In this document: positions 1 to 6,573 of the stretch, in pieces
Layout: every line of letters begins with the position of its first letter
Position numbering within the stretch: position 1 is the stretch's first letter
Assembly (NCBI GenBank): GCA_030834835.1
Contig: JAUQXD010000366.1
Coordinates: 1 to 8,238, forward strand
From: Thermoflexales bacterium
Lineage (GTDB): Bacteria > Chloroflexota > Anaerolineae > Fen-1058
Reading direction: 5' to 3'
DNA: 8,238 bases
Made by a program: the position numbers and the translations under genes
The notes under the pieces: model-generated
Told to the model about the DNA's origin: nothing
Seen by the model: only the letters and a program-made list of their open reading frames with translations
Databases searched by the model: none

Positions 1-1
1 G

Positions 2-22
2 CACGCATCACGCACCACGCGA
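2..22. repeat. Short 7-bp-phased repeat before the first gene
   Basis: Three consecutive heptamers, CACGCAT, CACGCAC and CACGCGA, lie just before the first start codon. The first two differ at one base and the third at two. The tract may continue upstream of the window. It resembles in period, not in sequence, the tracts at 2867-2908 and 6574-6594. It occupies the place where a Shine-Dalgarno would be expected, and none is seen. Confidence 0.45.
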
Positions 23-24
23 CC

Positions 25-783
25 ATGACCGACGACCCCGCCCCTGATTCTCAACCCATCTCCATCGACGAACTGCTGGACCTGCTCGCCCACGGCGAGA
101 TCGAACAGCAGGGCCTGTTGCCGTGGGGCAGCAATTACACCTTTCTGGTCAGCGTCTCGCAGGGTGATATACAAACGGCGGCGATCTACAAGCCGCGTGA
201 GGGTGAACGTCCGCTGTGGGATTTTCCCGAAGGCACGTTGTGCCAGCGGGAAGTGGCCGCATTCGTCATCAGCCAGGCGCTCGATTGGTTTATCGTGCCC
301 CCGACGGTTTTGCGCGACGGGCCGCACGGAGTGGGCATGGTGCAGTTCTACATCGACTGCAATCCCGACGAGCATTACTTTACACTGAAAGAAGACGAGC
401 GCTTTGCCGACCAGTTCAAGCGCATCGCGCTGTTCGATCTGCTGATCAACAACGCCGATCGCAAATCCGGCCATTGCCTGCGCGCCAGCGACGATCACAT
501 CTGGGCGATCGATCACGGCGTGGCCTTCTCGGTCGAACCCAAGCTGCGCACCGTGATCTGGGACTTTGCGGGCGAAGACGTGCCGATCGGGTTGCGGGCA
601 GATTTGCGGCAGTTCCGCGCCCGATTGGATCAACCCGGCGACCCGGCCGTCAAATCGCTGACGAAACTGCTCGACAGACGTGAAATCGGCGCCCTCAAAC
701 GCCGCGCCGATCAACTCATCCAGTCGGGGTGCTATCCCCGGCCGCTGCCCGGCTACCGGCAGATTCCGTGGCCGCCCGTGTGA
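25..783 (+). CDS. SCO1664-family (TIGR03843) PI3/PI4-kinase-fold protein
   Basis: This 252-residue protein resembles the SCO1664 family, known in Actinobacteria and Chloroflexota and of unknown physiological role. It looks like a small phosphatidylinositol-kinase/HipA-like fold. Visible kinase-like landmarks are Lys56 in AIYKPREGERP, a catalytic-loop-like FDLLINNADRKSGH (residues 137-150, with Asn143, Asp145 and Arg146), and a metal-binding-like Asp163 in WAIDHG. The C-terminus ends in PWPPV, which I recall as typical of the family. There is no signal peptide or membrane segment, so it should be cytosolic. The ATG at 25 gives the usual family length, but the frame is open to base 1 and no Shine-Dalgarno is seen, so an earlier start cannot be excluded. 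In Actinobacteria it sits beside a DUF3090 gene; any such neighbour would lie upstream of the window. Kinase activity is inferred from the fold only. Confidence 0.82.
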   Translation: MTDDPAPDSQPISIDELLDLLAHGEIEQQGLLPWGSNYTFLVSVSQGDIQTAAIYKPREGERPLWDFPEGTLCQREVAAFVISQALDWFIVPPTVLRDGPHGVGMVQFYIDCNPDEHYFTLKEDERFADQFKRIALFDLLINNADRKSGHCLRASDDHIWAIDHGVAFSVEPKLRTVIWDFAGEDVPIGLRADLRQFRARLDQPGDPAVKSLTKLLDRREIGALKRRADQLIQSGCYPRPLPGYRQIPWPPV

Positions 784-821
784 CGTGACGCTCCTCACCC
801 GTTTCACAGTTACTTGATCGC

Positions 822-856
822 TTGTCGCGCCTCACGTGGCCTGATACAATAGCCTA
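822..856 (+). promoter_or_regulatory. Sigma70-type promoter placed for a leaderless mRNA
   Basis: TTGTCG (822-827, 4 of 6 matches to TTGACA) is followed by a 17-bp spacer and TACAAT (845-850, 5 of 6 matches to TATAAT). TG at 842-843 adds an extended -10 (TGnTACAAT). A normal start point 6-7 bases after the -10 falls at about 856-857, on the ATG of the aminotransferase. No Shine-Dalgarno precedes that ATG. The predicted transcript therefore starts at or within the start codon. Confidence 0.6.
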
Positions 857-2175
857 TGATGAGCGCACACACCTTCCGCCCACCCGTTGTTGCCGCAAAT
901 TCCACCGCCGAAGAACGCGCCGCCGTGCTGCACACCTGGACGATCCAGTCGCAATGGAACGCGCCGGTGATTGTGGGCGGCGAGGGCGCATGGTTCATCG
1001 ACGCCGACGGCCACCGCTATCTTGATATGAGCAGCATGGCCGAATGCTGCAACCTGGGCCATCAACATCCGAAAGTGGTCGCCGCGATCAAGGCGCAGGC
1101 TGATCAGATGTGCTACGTCCAGCCGGGCTGGGGCGCGTCGCCGCGCACCGAACTCGCTCAGCGCCTGATCGAGAAATCGGGCATGACGGGCGGACGCGTG
1201 TTCTTCTCACTGGCCGGAGCGGATGCCAACGAGAACGCCGTCAAGTTCGCGCGCTGGTTCACGGGCAAATCCAAGATCATCACGCGCTATCGATCGTATC
1301 ACGGCGCATCGCACATGACGCTGGACCTGGGCGGCGACAATCGCGGCTGGCACACGCAGACCGGCTTCGACGGCATCGTCCACGCGCTGCCGCCGTATTG
1401 CTATCGCTGTCCGCTGGGACTGAAGTACGATGCGTGCAACATCCGCTGCGCCGATCACATCGCCGATACCATCGAATTTGTCGGCAAGGACACGGTGGCC
1501 GCCGTGATGATGGAGCCGCACGCCGGGACCAACGGCATCGTCGCGCCGCCCGAATACTGGCCCAGAGTGCGCGAGATTTGCAATCGCTACGGCATTTTGC
1601 TCATCGCCGACGAAGTGATGAGCGGCTTTGGCCGCGTAGGCGAGTGGTTCGCCTGGCAGAAGCACGGCCTCGAAAACGCGCCCGACATCATGACGCTGGC
1701 CAAGGGCCTCACGGGCGCGCACGTGCCGCTGGGCGCGGTCGTCGTCAATCAGCAGATTGCCGCCTACTTCGACTATCACGTGCTGGAAAGCGGGCTGACG
1801 TACAGCGGCCATCCCATCGGCTGCGCGGCGGGCGCGGCGGCGGTCGATGCCTACGAGGAAGACAATCTGATTCAGCGCTCGCGCGATCTGGGCGAATGGA
1901 TGCTCAATCGTTTACGTGAGATGCAAGCGCGCTTGCCCATCATCGCCGATGTGCGCGGGCAAGGCTTATTCGCGATTGTGGAATTGACCAAATACGCATG
2001 GCCGTCCACTCTGCCCGAATTGAAGCACCTTGCCGCCGACGGTCGCCAGCGCGGCGTCTCGTTTGCGGTGCGCGGCAATTTGATCGTGCTCAGCCCGCCG
2101 CTGGTCATCGAACAGGCCGACCTCGCGCATGGGCTGGATGTGATGGAAGAGTTGTTGAGTGCAACGTCATTCTGA
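856..2175 (+). CDS. Class III PLP-dependent aminotransferase
   Basis: This 439-residue protein is a full-length class III (omega-amino acid) aminotransferase, the family of GABA, beta-alanine and taurine-pyruvate aminotransferases. It should move an amino group from an omega-amino acid or amine to a keto acid in the cytosol. Landmarks in order are the PLP-phosphate loop around SLAGADANENAVKFAR (118-133), RSYHG (146-150), the cofactor aspartate Asp252 in LIADEVMSGFGR, the Schiff-base lysine Lys283 in TLAKGLTG, and TYSGHP (315-320). Four cysteines form a CxxC/CxxxC cluster at residues 182-198. Two ATGs stand in tandem at 856 and 859; I use the first because the promoter places the RNA 5' end there. 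The last codons and the TGA come from the repeat at 2166-2244, so the native C-terminus may have differed by a few residues. The substrate cannot be assigned. Downstream aldehyde dehydrogenase and CoA-transferase genes suggest amino acid or amine catabolism. Confidence 0.93.
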   Translation: MMSAHTFRPPVVAANSTAEERAAVLHTWTIQSQWNAPVIVGGEGAWFIDADGHRYLDMSSMAECCNLGHQHPKVVAAIKAQADQMCYVQPGWGASPRTELAQRLIEKSGMTGGRVFFSLAGADANENAVKFARWFTGKSKIITRYRSYHGASHMTLDLGGDNRGWHTQTGFDGIVHALPPYCYRCPLGLKYDACNIRCADHIADTIEFVGKDTVAAVMMEPHAGTNGIVAPPEYWPRVREICNRYGILLIADEVMSGFGRVGEWFAWQKHGLENAPDIMTLAKGLTGAHVPLGAVVVNQQIAAYFDYHVLESGLTYSGHPIGCAAGAAAVDAYEEDNLIQRSRDLGEWMLNRLREMQARLPIIADVRGQGLFAIVELTKYAWPSTLPELKHLAADGRQRGVSFAVRGNLIVLSPPLVIEQADLAHGLDVMEELLSATSF

Positions 2176-2244
2176 GCCGCGCAGCGGCGAGGAATCTCTC
2201 TGACCGCCTCCATGATACTGCGTCCCTTCGGGATTCAGCATAAC
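2166..2244. repeat. REP/MITE-like bipartite palindromic element
   Basis: The 79-bp element begins GTCATTCTGA and ends TCAGCATAAC. Its ends are imperfect inverted repeats: 16 of the outer 24 positions match when the right end is reverse-complemented. Each half carries a small hairpin, GCCGC-GCA-GCGGC at 2176-2188 and TCCC-TTC-GGGA at 2223-2233. A GTCATTCTGAGC...GAATCTC motif of this kind is, from memory, dispersed in Chloroflexota and other environmental genomes. It has no coding capacity. Its left edge overlaps the end of the aminotransferase gene, and the paired hairpins could also help end transcription. Confidence 0.6.
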
Positions 2245-2257
2245 ACTTTCAAAAAGA

Positions 2258-2506
2258 ATGGTTAAACCTGATTACATCAGAGCTCACAGATATTCTTCAC
2301 GCAATCGGAAACTGATTCGCATCAGTCAGGCGTGTGGTTGCTTTTACTGCTTGAGAATTTTTCATCCCTCTGAGATAAAGTTTTGGGCTGGCCACAAAGC
2401 CAGAGCGTTGTGTCCTTATTGTGGCATAGATTCAGTCATTGGATCAAGATCGGGCTTTCCAATCATGCGGGAATTCCTGCAAGCAATGAAGGTTTACTGG
2501 TTCTAA
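2258..2506 (+). CDS. Small zinc-ribbon-like conserved protein
   Basis: This 82-residue cytosolic protein has two Cys pairs, CFYC (residues 28-31) and CPYC (52-55), likely to bind one zinc ion. The C-terminal segment, CGIDSVIGSRSGFPI followed by a terminal KVYWF, matches a widespread small family often annotated only as 'cytoplasmic protein' and sometimes seen as a lone accessory gene. Its function is unknown to me. By direct count the gene is 44% G+C (109 of 249), well below its neighbours, and it directly follows a repeat element, so recent acquisition is likely. The ATG is preceded by AAAAAG, a poor Shine-Dalgarno, and no better start lies nearby. Confidence 0.78.
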   Translation: MVKPDYIRAHRYSSRNRKLIRISQACGCFYCLRIFHPSEIKFWAGHKARALCPYCGIDSVIGSRSGFPIMREFLQAMKVYWF

Positions 2507-2543
2507 TAGGCATACCTGATTTCTAAAACGAGATCATTAACTT

Positions 2544-2867
2544 TTGAGCGAGACTTTAGAGATTCCGGCTGGCACCCAACTTCCATTGCGCTTCGCTTGG
2601 TCGCCCTCAACTGGGATGGTGCAGGCAACCTATCGGGCTGAGGTAGGCCGTTACGAGCCGAAGGGCGATCGGTTTCAGTGCAAACTGCTTGAACTGATCG
2701 AGACGAGCGGCCTTCAATCAGGATCAGACTTAACACGCGAGATGCTGGATCAATTGGTCGGGCAGCAAACATTGGTGCCTCGCGAAGCCCTTAATGGCTT
2801 GACCTTGCGCTTGAAAATGACCACACTCACGGGCGGCCTTAAGCGTCCCTACTTCTTCACCGAGTAA
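2544..2867 (+). CDS. Hypothetical protein, 107 residues
   Basis: I do not recognise a named family. The protein starts at a TTG two codons after an in-frame TAA, so TTG is the first possible start. A shorter form from the ATG at 2616 (Met25) would lose the N-terminal strand-like segment. No clear Shine-Dalgarno is seen. The sequence has no signal peptide, membrane segment or cysteine pair beyond a single Cys. It alternates strand-like stretches (LPLRFAWSP, VQATYRAEVGRY, RFQCKLLELIE) with a helix-like middle (LTREMLDQLVGQQ) and ends TGGLKRPYFFTE. The look is of a small beta-rich cytosolic domain. It lies 37 bp after the zinc-ribbon gene, and its stop codon merges with a heptamer repeat tract. 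Confidence 0.6.
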   Translation: MSETLEIPAGTQLPLRFAWSPSTGMVQATYRAEVGRYEPKGDRFQCKLLELIETSGLQSGSDLTREMLDQLVGQQTLVPREALNGLTLRLKMTTLTGGLKRPYFFTE

Positions 2868-2908
2868 CCGATTACTAATCACCGATTACCAGTTACCAAT
2901 TACCAATC
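2867..2908. repeat. Six-unit degenerate heptamer tandem repeat
   Basis: Six 7-bp units run without gaps: ACCGATT, ACTAATC, ACCGATT, ACCAGTT, ACCAATT and ACCAATC. The first unit begins on the last base of the TAA stop of the preceding gene. The tract ends 13 bp before the AGGAGG of the aldehyde dehydrogenase gene. Heptanucleotide tandem repeats (STRR) are described from cyanobacteria, and I recall similar intergenic tracts in Chloroflexota. Three units span 21 bp, about two helical turns. Function is unknown. Confidence 0.75.
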
Positions 2909-2921
2909 CCCCACAATCCTC

Positions 2922-2927
2922 AGGAGG
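2922..2927 (+). promoter_or_regulatory. Consensus Shine-Dalgarno AGGAGG
   Basis: A perfect AGGAGG stands 6 bases before the ATG at 2934. It fixes the start of the aldehyde dehydrogenase and shows that its Lys-rich N-terminal tail is translated. It is the strongest ribosome binding site in the window. Confidence 0.9.
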
Positions 2928-2933
2928 TTTTGT

Positions 2934-4559
2934 ATGGCAGCAAAGAAAGTCGTCAAGAAGAAGGCCGCGTCCAAGGCCAAGAGCAATGGCAGTTTCAAAC
3001 TGACCTATGCCACGATGTTCAACCCGCCGGAGTCGATGCACACCAACTTCGACAAGGCCGTGGCGAAGGTGCACGCCGGGCTGGGCAAAGACATCCCCAT
3101 GCTGATCAACGGGCAGGATCGCTTCATCGAGGCCAAGTTCGACGATCGCAGCCCCATCAACACCGATTGGTTGCTGGGCACCTTCCAGAAGGGCGGCGTG
3201 GCCGACGGCAAAGATGCGCTGAACGCGGCGCGCGCGGCCGTGCCCGTCTGGGGCAACATGAAGTGGAAGGATCGCGTCCGCATCATGCGCAAGGCTGCCG
3301 CGCAGATCGAAAAGCGCCTGTACGAAATCAGCGCCGTGGTCTCGCTGGAAATCGGCAAGAACCGCATGGAAGCGCTGGGCGACGTGCAGGAAACCGCCGA
3401 TCTGATCTACTACTATTGCGATGAGATGGAGCGCAACAACGGCTACATCGTCCCGATGAAACCCGATCCCCTCGCCGGTTTCACGTCCTCCAACGTCAGC
3501 ATCCTGAAGCCGTACGGCGTGTGGGTGGTCATCTCGCCCTTCAACTTCCCATTCGCGTTGGCGGGCGGGCCGACCGGCGCGGCGCTGGTCGCCGGCAACA
3601 CTGTCGTCTTCAAGCCCGCTTCCGATACGCCCTACTCCGGCCGCTTGCTGGCCGAGTGTATCCGCGATGCGGGCGTGCCCGATGGCGCGTTCAACTACGT
3701 CACGGGCGGCGGCGCCACGATCGGGCAGGAATTGATCGAGAACGCCCAGGTCGATGGCATCACCTTCACCGGCTCATACGACGTGGGCATGCACATCTAC
3801 AAGACCTTCGCCACGGGCAAATATCCGCGCCCGTGCATCGCGGAGATGGGCGGCAAGAATCCCGCCATCGTCACAGCCAAAGCCGACCTCGATGCGGCCG
3901 CGCAGGGCATAATGCGCTCGGCCTTCGGTCTGCAAGGCCAGAAGTGTTCGGCCTGCTCGCGCGTCTACGTCGAAAACAGCGTGAAAGAGAAGTTCGTCGA
4001 CAAACTGCTGACCCTGACCAACAAGATCGCCATCGGTGATCCGACTAAACGTGAGAACTGGCTCGGCCCGGTCGCCAACAAGAGTTCGTATCGCGACTAT
4101 GCCGAATTCAGCGAGGAGCTGTCACAGGGCGGTGAGATTCTCACGGGCGGCAAGCAGCTGCAAGAGGGCGACCTGGGCAAGGGCTATTTCTGCGCCCCCA
4201 CGCTGGCCTATCTGCCCACCGATCATCGCCTGTGGAAGCACGAGATGTTCCTGCCCATCACCACCATCACCGGCTACGATGACTTCAACGCCGCGCTCAA
4301 GCTGGCCAACGATGCCGACTACGGCCTGACCGCCGGCATTTACGGCGGCAAGAAAGAAGCCGCCCAGTTCTTCGACACGATCGAAGCGGGTGTCACCTAC
4401 GCCAACCGGCCACAGGGCGCGACGACGGGCGCGTGGCCAGGCCATCAGCCGTTCGGCGGGTGGAAGGGTTCCGGCAGCACGGGCAAGTCGGCCGGCTCGG
4501 TCTACTACGTGCCGCTGTACCTGCACGAACAATCGCAAACGGTCATCGCCAGAGAGTAA
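2934..4559 (+). CDS. Aldehyde dehydrogenase, pyrroline-5-carboxylate dehydrogenase type
   Basis: This 541-residue enzyme belongs to the NAD(P)-dependent aldehyde dehydrogenase superfamily and is closest by motif to L-glutamate gamma-semialdehyde (P5C) dehydrogenases of the RocA/PutA type. It would oxidise a semialdehyde to a carboxylate in the cytosol. Visible residues are Asn204 in SPFNFP, cofactor Lys227 in VVFKPAS, FTGS (278-281), general base Glu304 in AEMGGKNP, nucleophile Cys338 in GQKCSACSR, Glu437 in EMFLP, and NRPQGATTGAWPGHQPFGGWKGSG-like residues (491-514, with PFGG at 506-509), which recall the P5C group. The first 18 residues are a low-complexity Lys/Ala tail absent from typical relatives. 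The start is fixed by a perfect Shine-Dalgarno. The substrate may be glutamate semialdehyde, or another semialdehyde made by the upstream aminotransferase. It is followed by a terminator-like hairpin, so it may be transcribed alone. Confidence 0.92.
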   Translation: MAAKKVVKKKAASKAKSNGSFKLTYATMFNPPESMHTNFDKAVAKVHAGLGKDIPMLINGQDRFIEAKFDDRSPINTDWLLGTFQKGGVADGKDALNAARAAVPVWGNMKWKDRVRIMRKAAAQIEKRLYEISAVVSLEIGKNRMEALGDVQETADLIYYYCDEMERNNGYIVPMKPDPLAGFTSSNVSILKPYGVWVVISPFNFPFALAGGPTGAALVAGNTVVFKPASDTPYSGRLLAECIRDAGVPDGAFNYVTGGGATIGQELIENAQVDGITFTGSYDVGMHIYKTFATGKYPRPCIAEMGGKNPAIVTAKADLDAAAQGIMRSAFGLQGQKCSACSRVYVENSVKEKFVDKLLTLTNKIAIGDPTKRENWLGPVANKSSYRDYAEFSEELSQGGEILTGGKQLQEGDLGKGYFCAPTLAYLPTDHRLWKHEMFLPITTITGYDDFNAALKLANDADYGLTAGIYGGKKEAAQFFDTIEAGVTYANRPQGATTGAWPGHQPFGGWKGSGSTGKSAGSVYYVPLYLHEQSQTVIARE

Positions 4560-4588
4560 GCTAAGAAAACAAGTAGATGAGGTTCAGG

Positions 4589-4640
4589 CATCACGGAGAC
4601 ACGGAGTATAATTAGCCGTGTCTCCGTGATGTGTTTTAAC
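4589..4640 (+). terminator. Perfect 16-bp inverted repeat with T-run
   Basis: CATCACGGAGACACGG (4589-4604) and its exact reverse complement (4616-4631) flank an 11-base loop, AGTATAATTAG. The stem is followed by TGTTTTAAC. It lies 29 bp after the aldehyde dehydrogenase stop, consistent with an intrinsic terminator, although the T-run is short. The arms contain the CACGGAGACACGGAG type of motif that I recall as a dispersed intergenic repeat in environmental genomes, so it may also be a repeat insertion. Confidence 0.6.
4608..4613 (+). promoter_or_regulatory. TATAAT -10 box inside the hairpin loop
   Basis: A perfect TATAAT lies in the loop of the inverted repeat. The best upstream -35 candidate is TTCAGG (4583-4588, 3 of 6 matches, 19-bp spacer), which is poor. 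If it is used, RNA would start near 4620 and give a leader of about 56 bases before the lipoprotein GTG. The sequence match is exact; promoter use is inference. Confidence 0.35.
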
Positions 4641-4675
4641 GGCGGAGAAATCTTGATCGACGTGGAGAATCTATC

Positions 4676-5656
4676 GTGTCGTTTAGCAACTTGATTTCAA
4701 TCCGCAACTCTCAGCGTTGGGTGCTCGTCGTGGGCTTGATACTCATAGTGCTCACCGGCTGCACCAACACCACCCCGATCGATACCGGCAATCCCATCGC
4801 TTTCAAACACCGCAGCGGCGTATTTGAATTGCAAGTGCCAAAGAGTTGGAAGCAAGTCCAGGATCAGGTCGAGACCGAATCGCTGGCGGCCTTTTCGGAC
4901 CCGACTTTCCGATCGGAGATTGTCGCGTCTGCCGGTCTGCTCGACCACACACTGACCAATGAAGAAGGCCTGGATAATGTGCCCAATCTGGTCACGAATC
5001 TGCTCAACGGGCCGCCGGATCTGGTGATTACCGACAAACAGCGGCGCAGCGATGGCGCATTCGTCGTGACGGTGTCATTCACGCGCAACAACATCAAGCG
5101 GCTGGGACAGGCCGTTCTCCGCGATGGCGGTCTGGCCCTGTCGGGCGTCATTGTTAGCGGCCCGGAATCGGAGTGGACTACGCTGCTGGCCGGCTTGCAG
5201 CCGTACATCGACTCCTTCAAACTTCAGCCCGAGTTCGTGCAGGGCACCTACTTTACGCCGATCGAGAACACGCACTTTGCGCTGGTGATACCGGCCGGCT
5301 GGGTGCGCCAGCCGATCGACGGCGGCACCCGGGTGAAATCGAACAGCGGCCGCCTGACCATCAGCGCCACGCAGCTGCCGCTCAGCGCGCCGCTCACCGC
5401 GGACACCTTCAATGAGGCCGTGACCAGGCGCCTGCAGCAACAGAGCGGCAGCGCCACGCTCACCGGCTCGCAGCCGCTGCCCGATGGCCGGGTCAAACTG
5501 ACTTTCGAGCGGGCCGCGCAGCAAGTCACGGGCTACGCCGAGCAAAAAGACGACATGTTGATCACGCTGTTCTTTGAGGTGCCGGCCGAGCGCGCCGCCG
5601 CCTATCAGCCGTTTATCGATTTCATCTATTCGACTTTCATCACAGGCAAAGCGTAA
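4676..5656 (+). CDS. Lipoprotein with two tandem PsbP/DUF1795-like domains
   Basis: This 326-residue protein has a bacterial lipoprotein signal: basic Arg10 and Arg14, a hydrophobic stretch at 15-26 (WVLVVGLILIVL) and a lipobox LTGC with Cys29. It should be anchored on the outer face of the membrane. Two similar halves follow. The first (about 42-183) begins FELQVPKSWKQV and ends YIDSFKL; the second (about 196-323) begins FALVIPAGWVRQ and ends FIDFIYSTF. The pattern resembles the PsbP/Mog1/DUF1795 fold, known in small extracytoplasmic accessory proteins; no ligand can be named. The GTG start at 4676 is supported by GGAGA seven bases upstream. It lies 12 bp before the CoA-transferase A gene, so the two are probably co-transcribed. 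A link to uptake or sensing of the pathway substrate is speculation. Confidence 0.78.
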   Translation: MSFSNLISIRNSQRWVLVVGLILIVLTGCTNTTPIDTGNPIAFKHRSGVFELQVPKSWKQVQDQVETESLAAFSDPTFRSEIVASAGLLDHTLTNEEGLDNVPNLVTNLLNGPPDLVITDKQRRSDGAFVVTVSFTRNNIKRLGQAVLRDGGLALSGVIVSGPESEWTTLLAGLQPYIDSFKLQPEFVQGTYFTPIENTHFALVIPAGWVRQPIDGGTRVKSNSGRLTISATQLPLSAPLTADTFNEAVTRRLQQQSGSATLTGSQPLPDGRVKLTFERAAQQVTGYAEQKDDMLITLFFEVPAERAAAYQPFIDFIYSTFITGKA

Positions 5657-5668
5657 CGGGGTGACAAC

Positions 5669-6571
5669 ATGTCGAAAGTAATGCCGCTTTCACAGGCCAT
5701 CGATCGGTTCGTGCACGATGGCGATACCGTCTACGCCGCCGGCTTCACGCACCTCATTCCCTTCGCCGCCGGCCACGAAATCATCCGCCAGCGCAAGAAA
5801 GATTTGATCTTAGCCCGCGCCACGCCCGATCTGATCTACGATCAAATGATCGCAGCGGGCTGCGCTAAGAAGATCATCTTCTCGTACAGCGGCAATCCCG
5901 GCGTTGGCTCGTTGCGCGTCATCCGGCAAGAGATGGAGTCAGGCCGATTGGCTTATGAAGAATACTCGCACTTCGCCATGATCACGCGCGTGGCCGCCGG
6001 TGCAGCGGGCCTGCCCTTCTTGCCCATGCGTCCGACCGGTGGTGAAGATTTAGCCAGGGCCAATCCGCAATACAAAACGATCGTCGATCCGTACACCGGC
6101 GCGGAACTCGTCACCGTGCCCGCCCTCAACCCCGATGTCGCCATCATCCACGCGCAGCGCGCGGACGCCAATGGCAACGCGCAAATTTGGGGCATCCTCG
6201 GCGAGCAGAAGGAAGTGGCCTTCGCGTCGAAGAAAGTGATCCTCACCGTCGAAGAGATCGTCGACGAGAGCGTCATCCGATCGGACCCGAACCGTACGCT
6301 GATTCCCGATTTCGTGGTTCACGCCGTGTGCGAAGTGCCGCACTGCGCGCATCCATCCTACACGCAAGGCTACTACGATCGCGACAATGCTTTCTATCTC
6401 GATTGGGACAAGAACAGCGAGACGCCGGAGAAGGTGGCCGCATGGTTGAAGGAATGGGTGTACGACGTGAAAGATCACGCCGAATACTGGGCCAAACTCG
6501 GCGCAGAGACGCACGAACGCTTGAAGGTTGAACCGGCGTTCAGCGCGCCGGTGAATTACGGGAAGTATTAA
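5669..6571 (+). CDS. CoA-transferase subunit A (glutaconate/3-oxoacid type)
   Basis: This 300-residue protein is the alpha subunit of a class I CoA-transferase, similar to glutaconate CoA-transferase GctA and to the related IpdA. Such enzymes are cytosolic alpha/beta oligomers that move CoA between carboxylic acids. Supporting segments are the N-terminal GDTVYAAGFTHLIPFAAGHEI-type loop (residues 18-38), KKIIFSYSGNPG (68-79), NPDVAIIHAQRADANGNAQ (153-171) and VILTVEEIVDE (190-200). The family resemblance is strong, but substrate is not readable. The start ATG has GGGGTGA five bases upstream, close to the anti-16S complement. It follows the lipoprotein gene by 12 bp. Its B partner is not next to it but starts at 8061, after an inserted cassette. 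Confidence 0.88.
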   Translation: MSKVMPLSQAIDRFVHDGDTVYAAGFTHLIPFAAGHEIIRQRKKDLILARATPDLIYDQMIAAGCAKKIIFSYSGNPGVGSLRVIRQEMESGRLAYEEYSHFAMITRVAAGAAGLPFLPMRPTGGEDLARANPQYKTIVDPYTGAELVTVPALNPDVAIIHAQRADANGNAQIWGILGEQKEVAFASKKVILTVEEIVDESVIRSDPNRTLIPDFVVHAVCEVPHCAHPSYTQGYYDRDNAFYLDWDKNSETPEKVAAWLKEWVYDVKDHAEYWAKLGAETHERLKVEPAFSAPVNYGKY

Positions 6572-6573
6572 CC

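Noticed and set aside
1207..1812. Open frame of 201 codons on the - strand inside the aminotransferase
   Set aside because: It is the mirror of a G+C-rich coding strand with strong family matches. Its translation is low-complexity, rich in Arg, Val and His, and has no recognisable domain.
2239..2257. Promoter before the zinc-ribbon gene (CATAAC as -10)
   Set aside because: It matches only four of six positions, lacks a -35 at proper spacing, and lies within the repeat's conserved end.
2867..2908. CRISPR-like array
   Set aside because: The units are 7 bp with no spacers and no cas genes nearby; this is a short tandem repeat.
6050..6514. Open frame of 154 codons on the - strand inside CoA-transferase A
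   Set aside because: It fully overlaps a gene with clear conserved motifs, and the product has repetitive His/Val/Asp composition typical of an antisense shadow.
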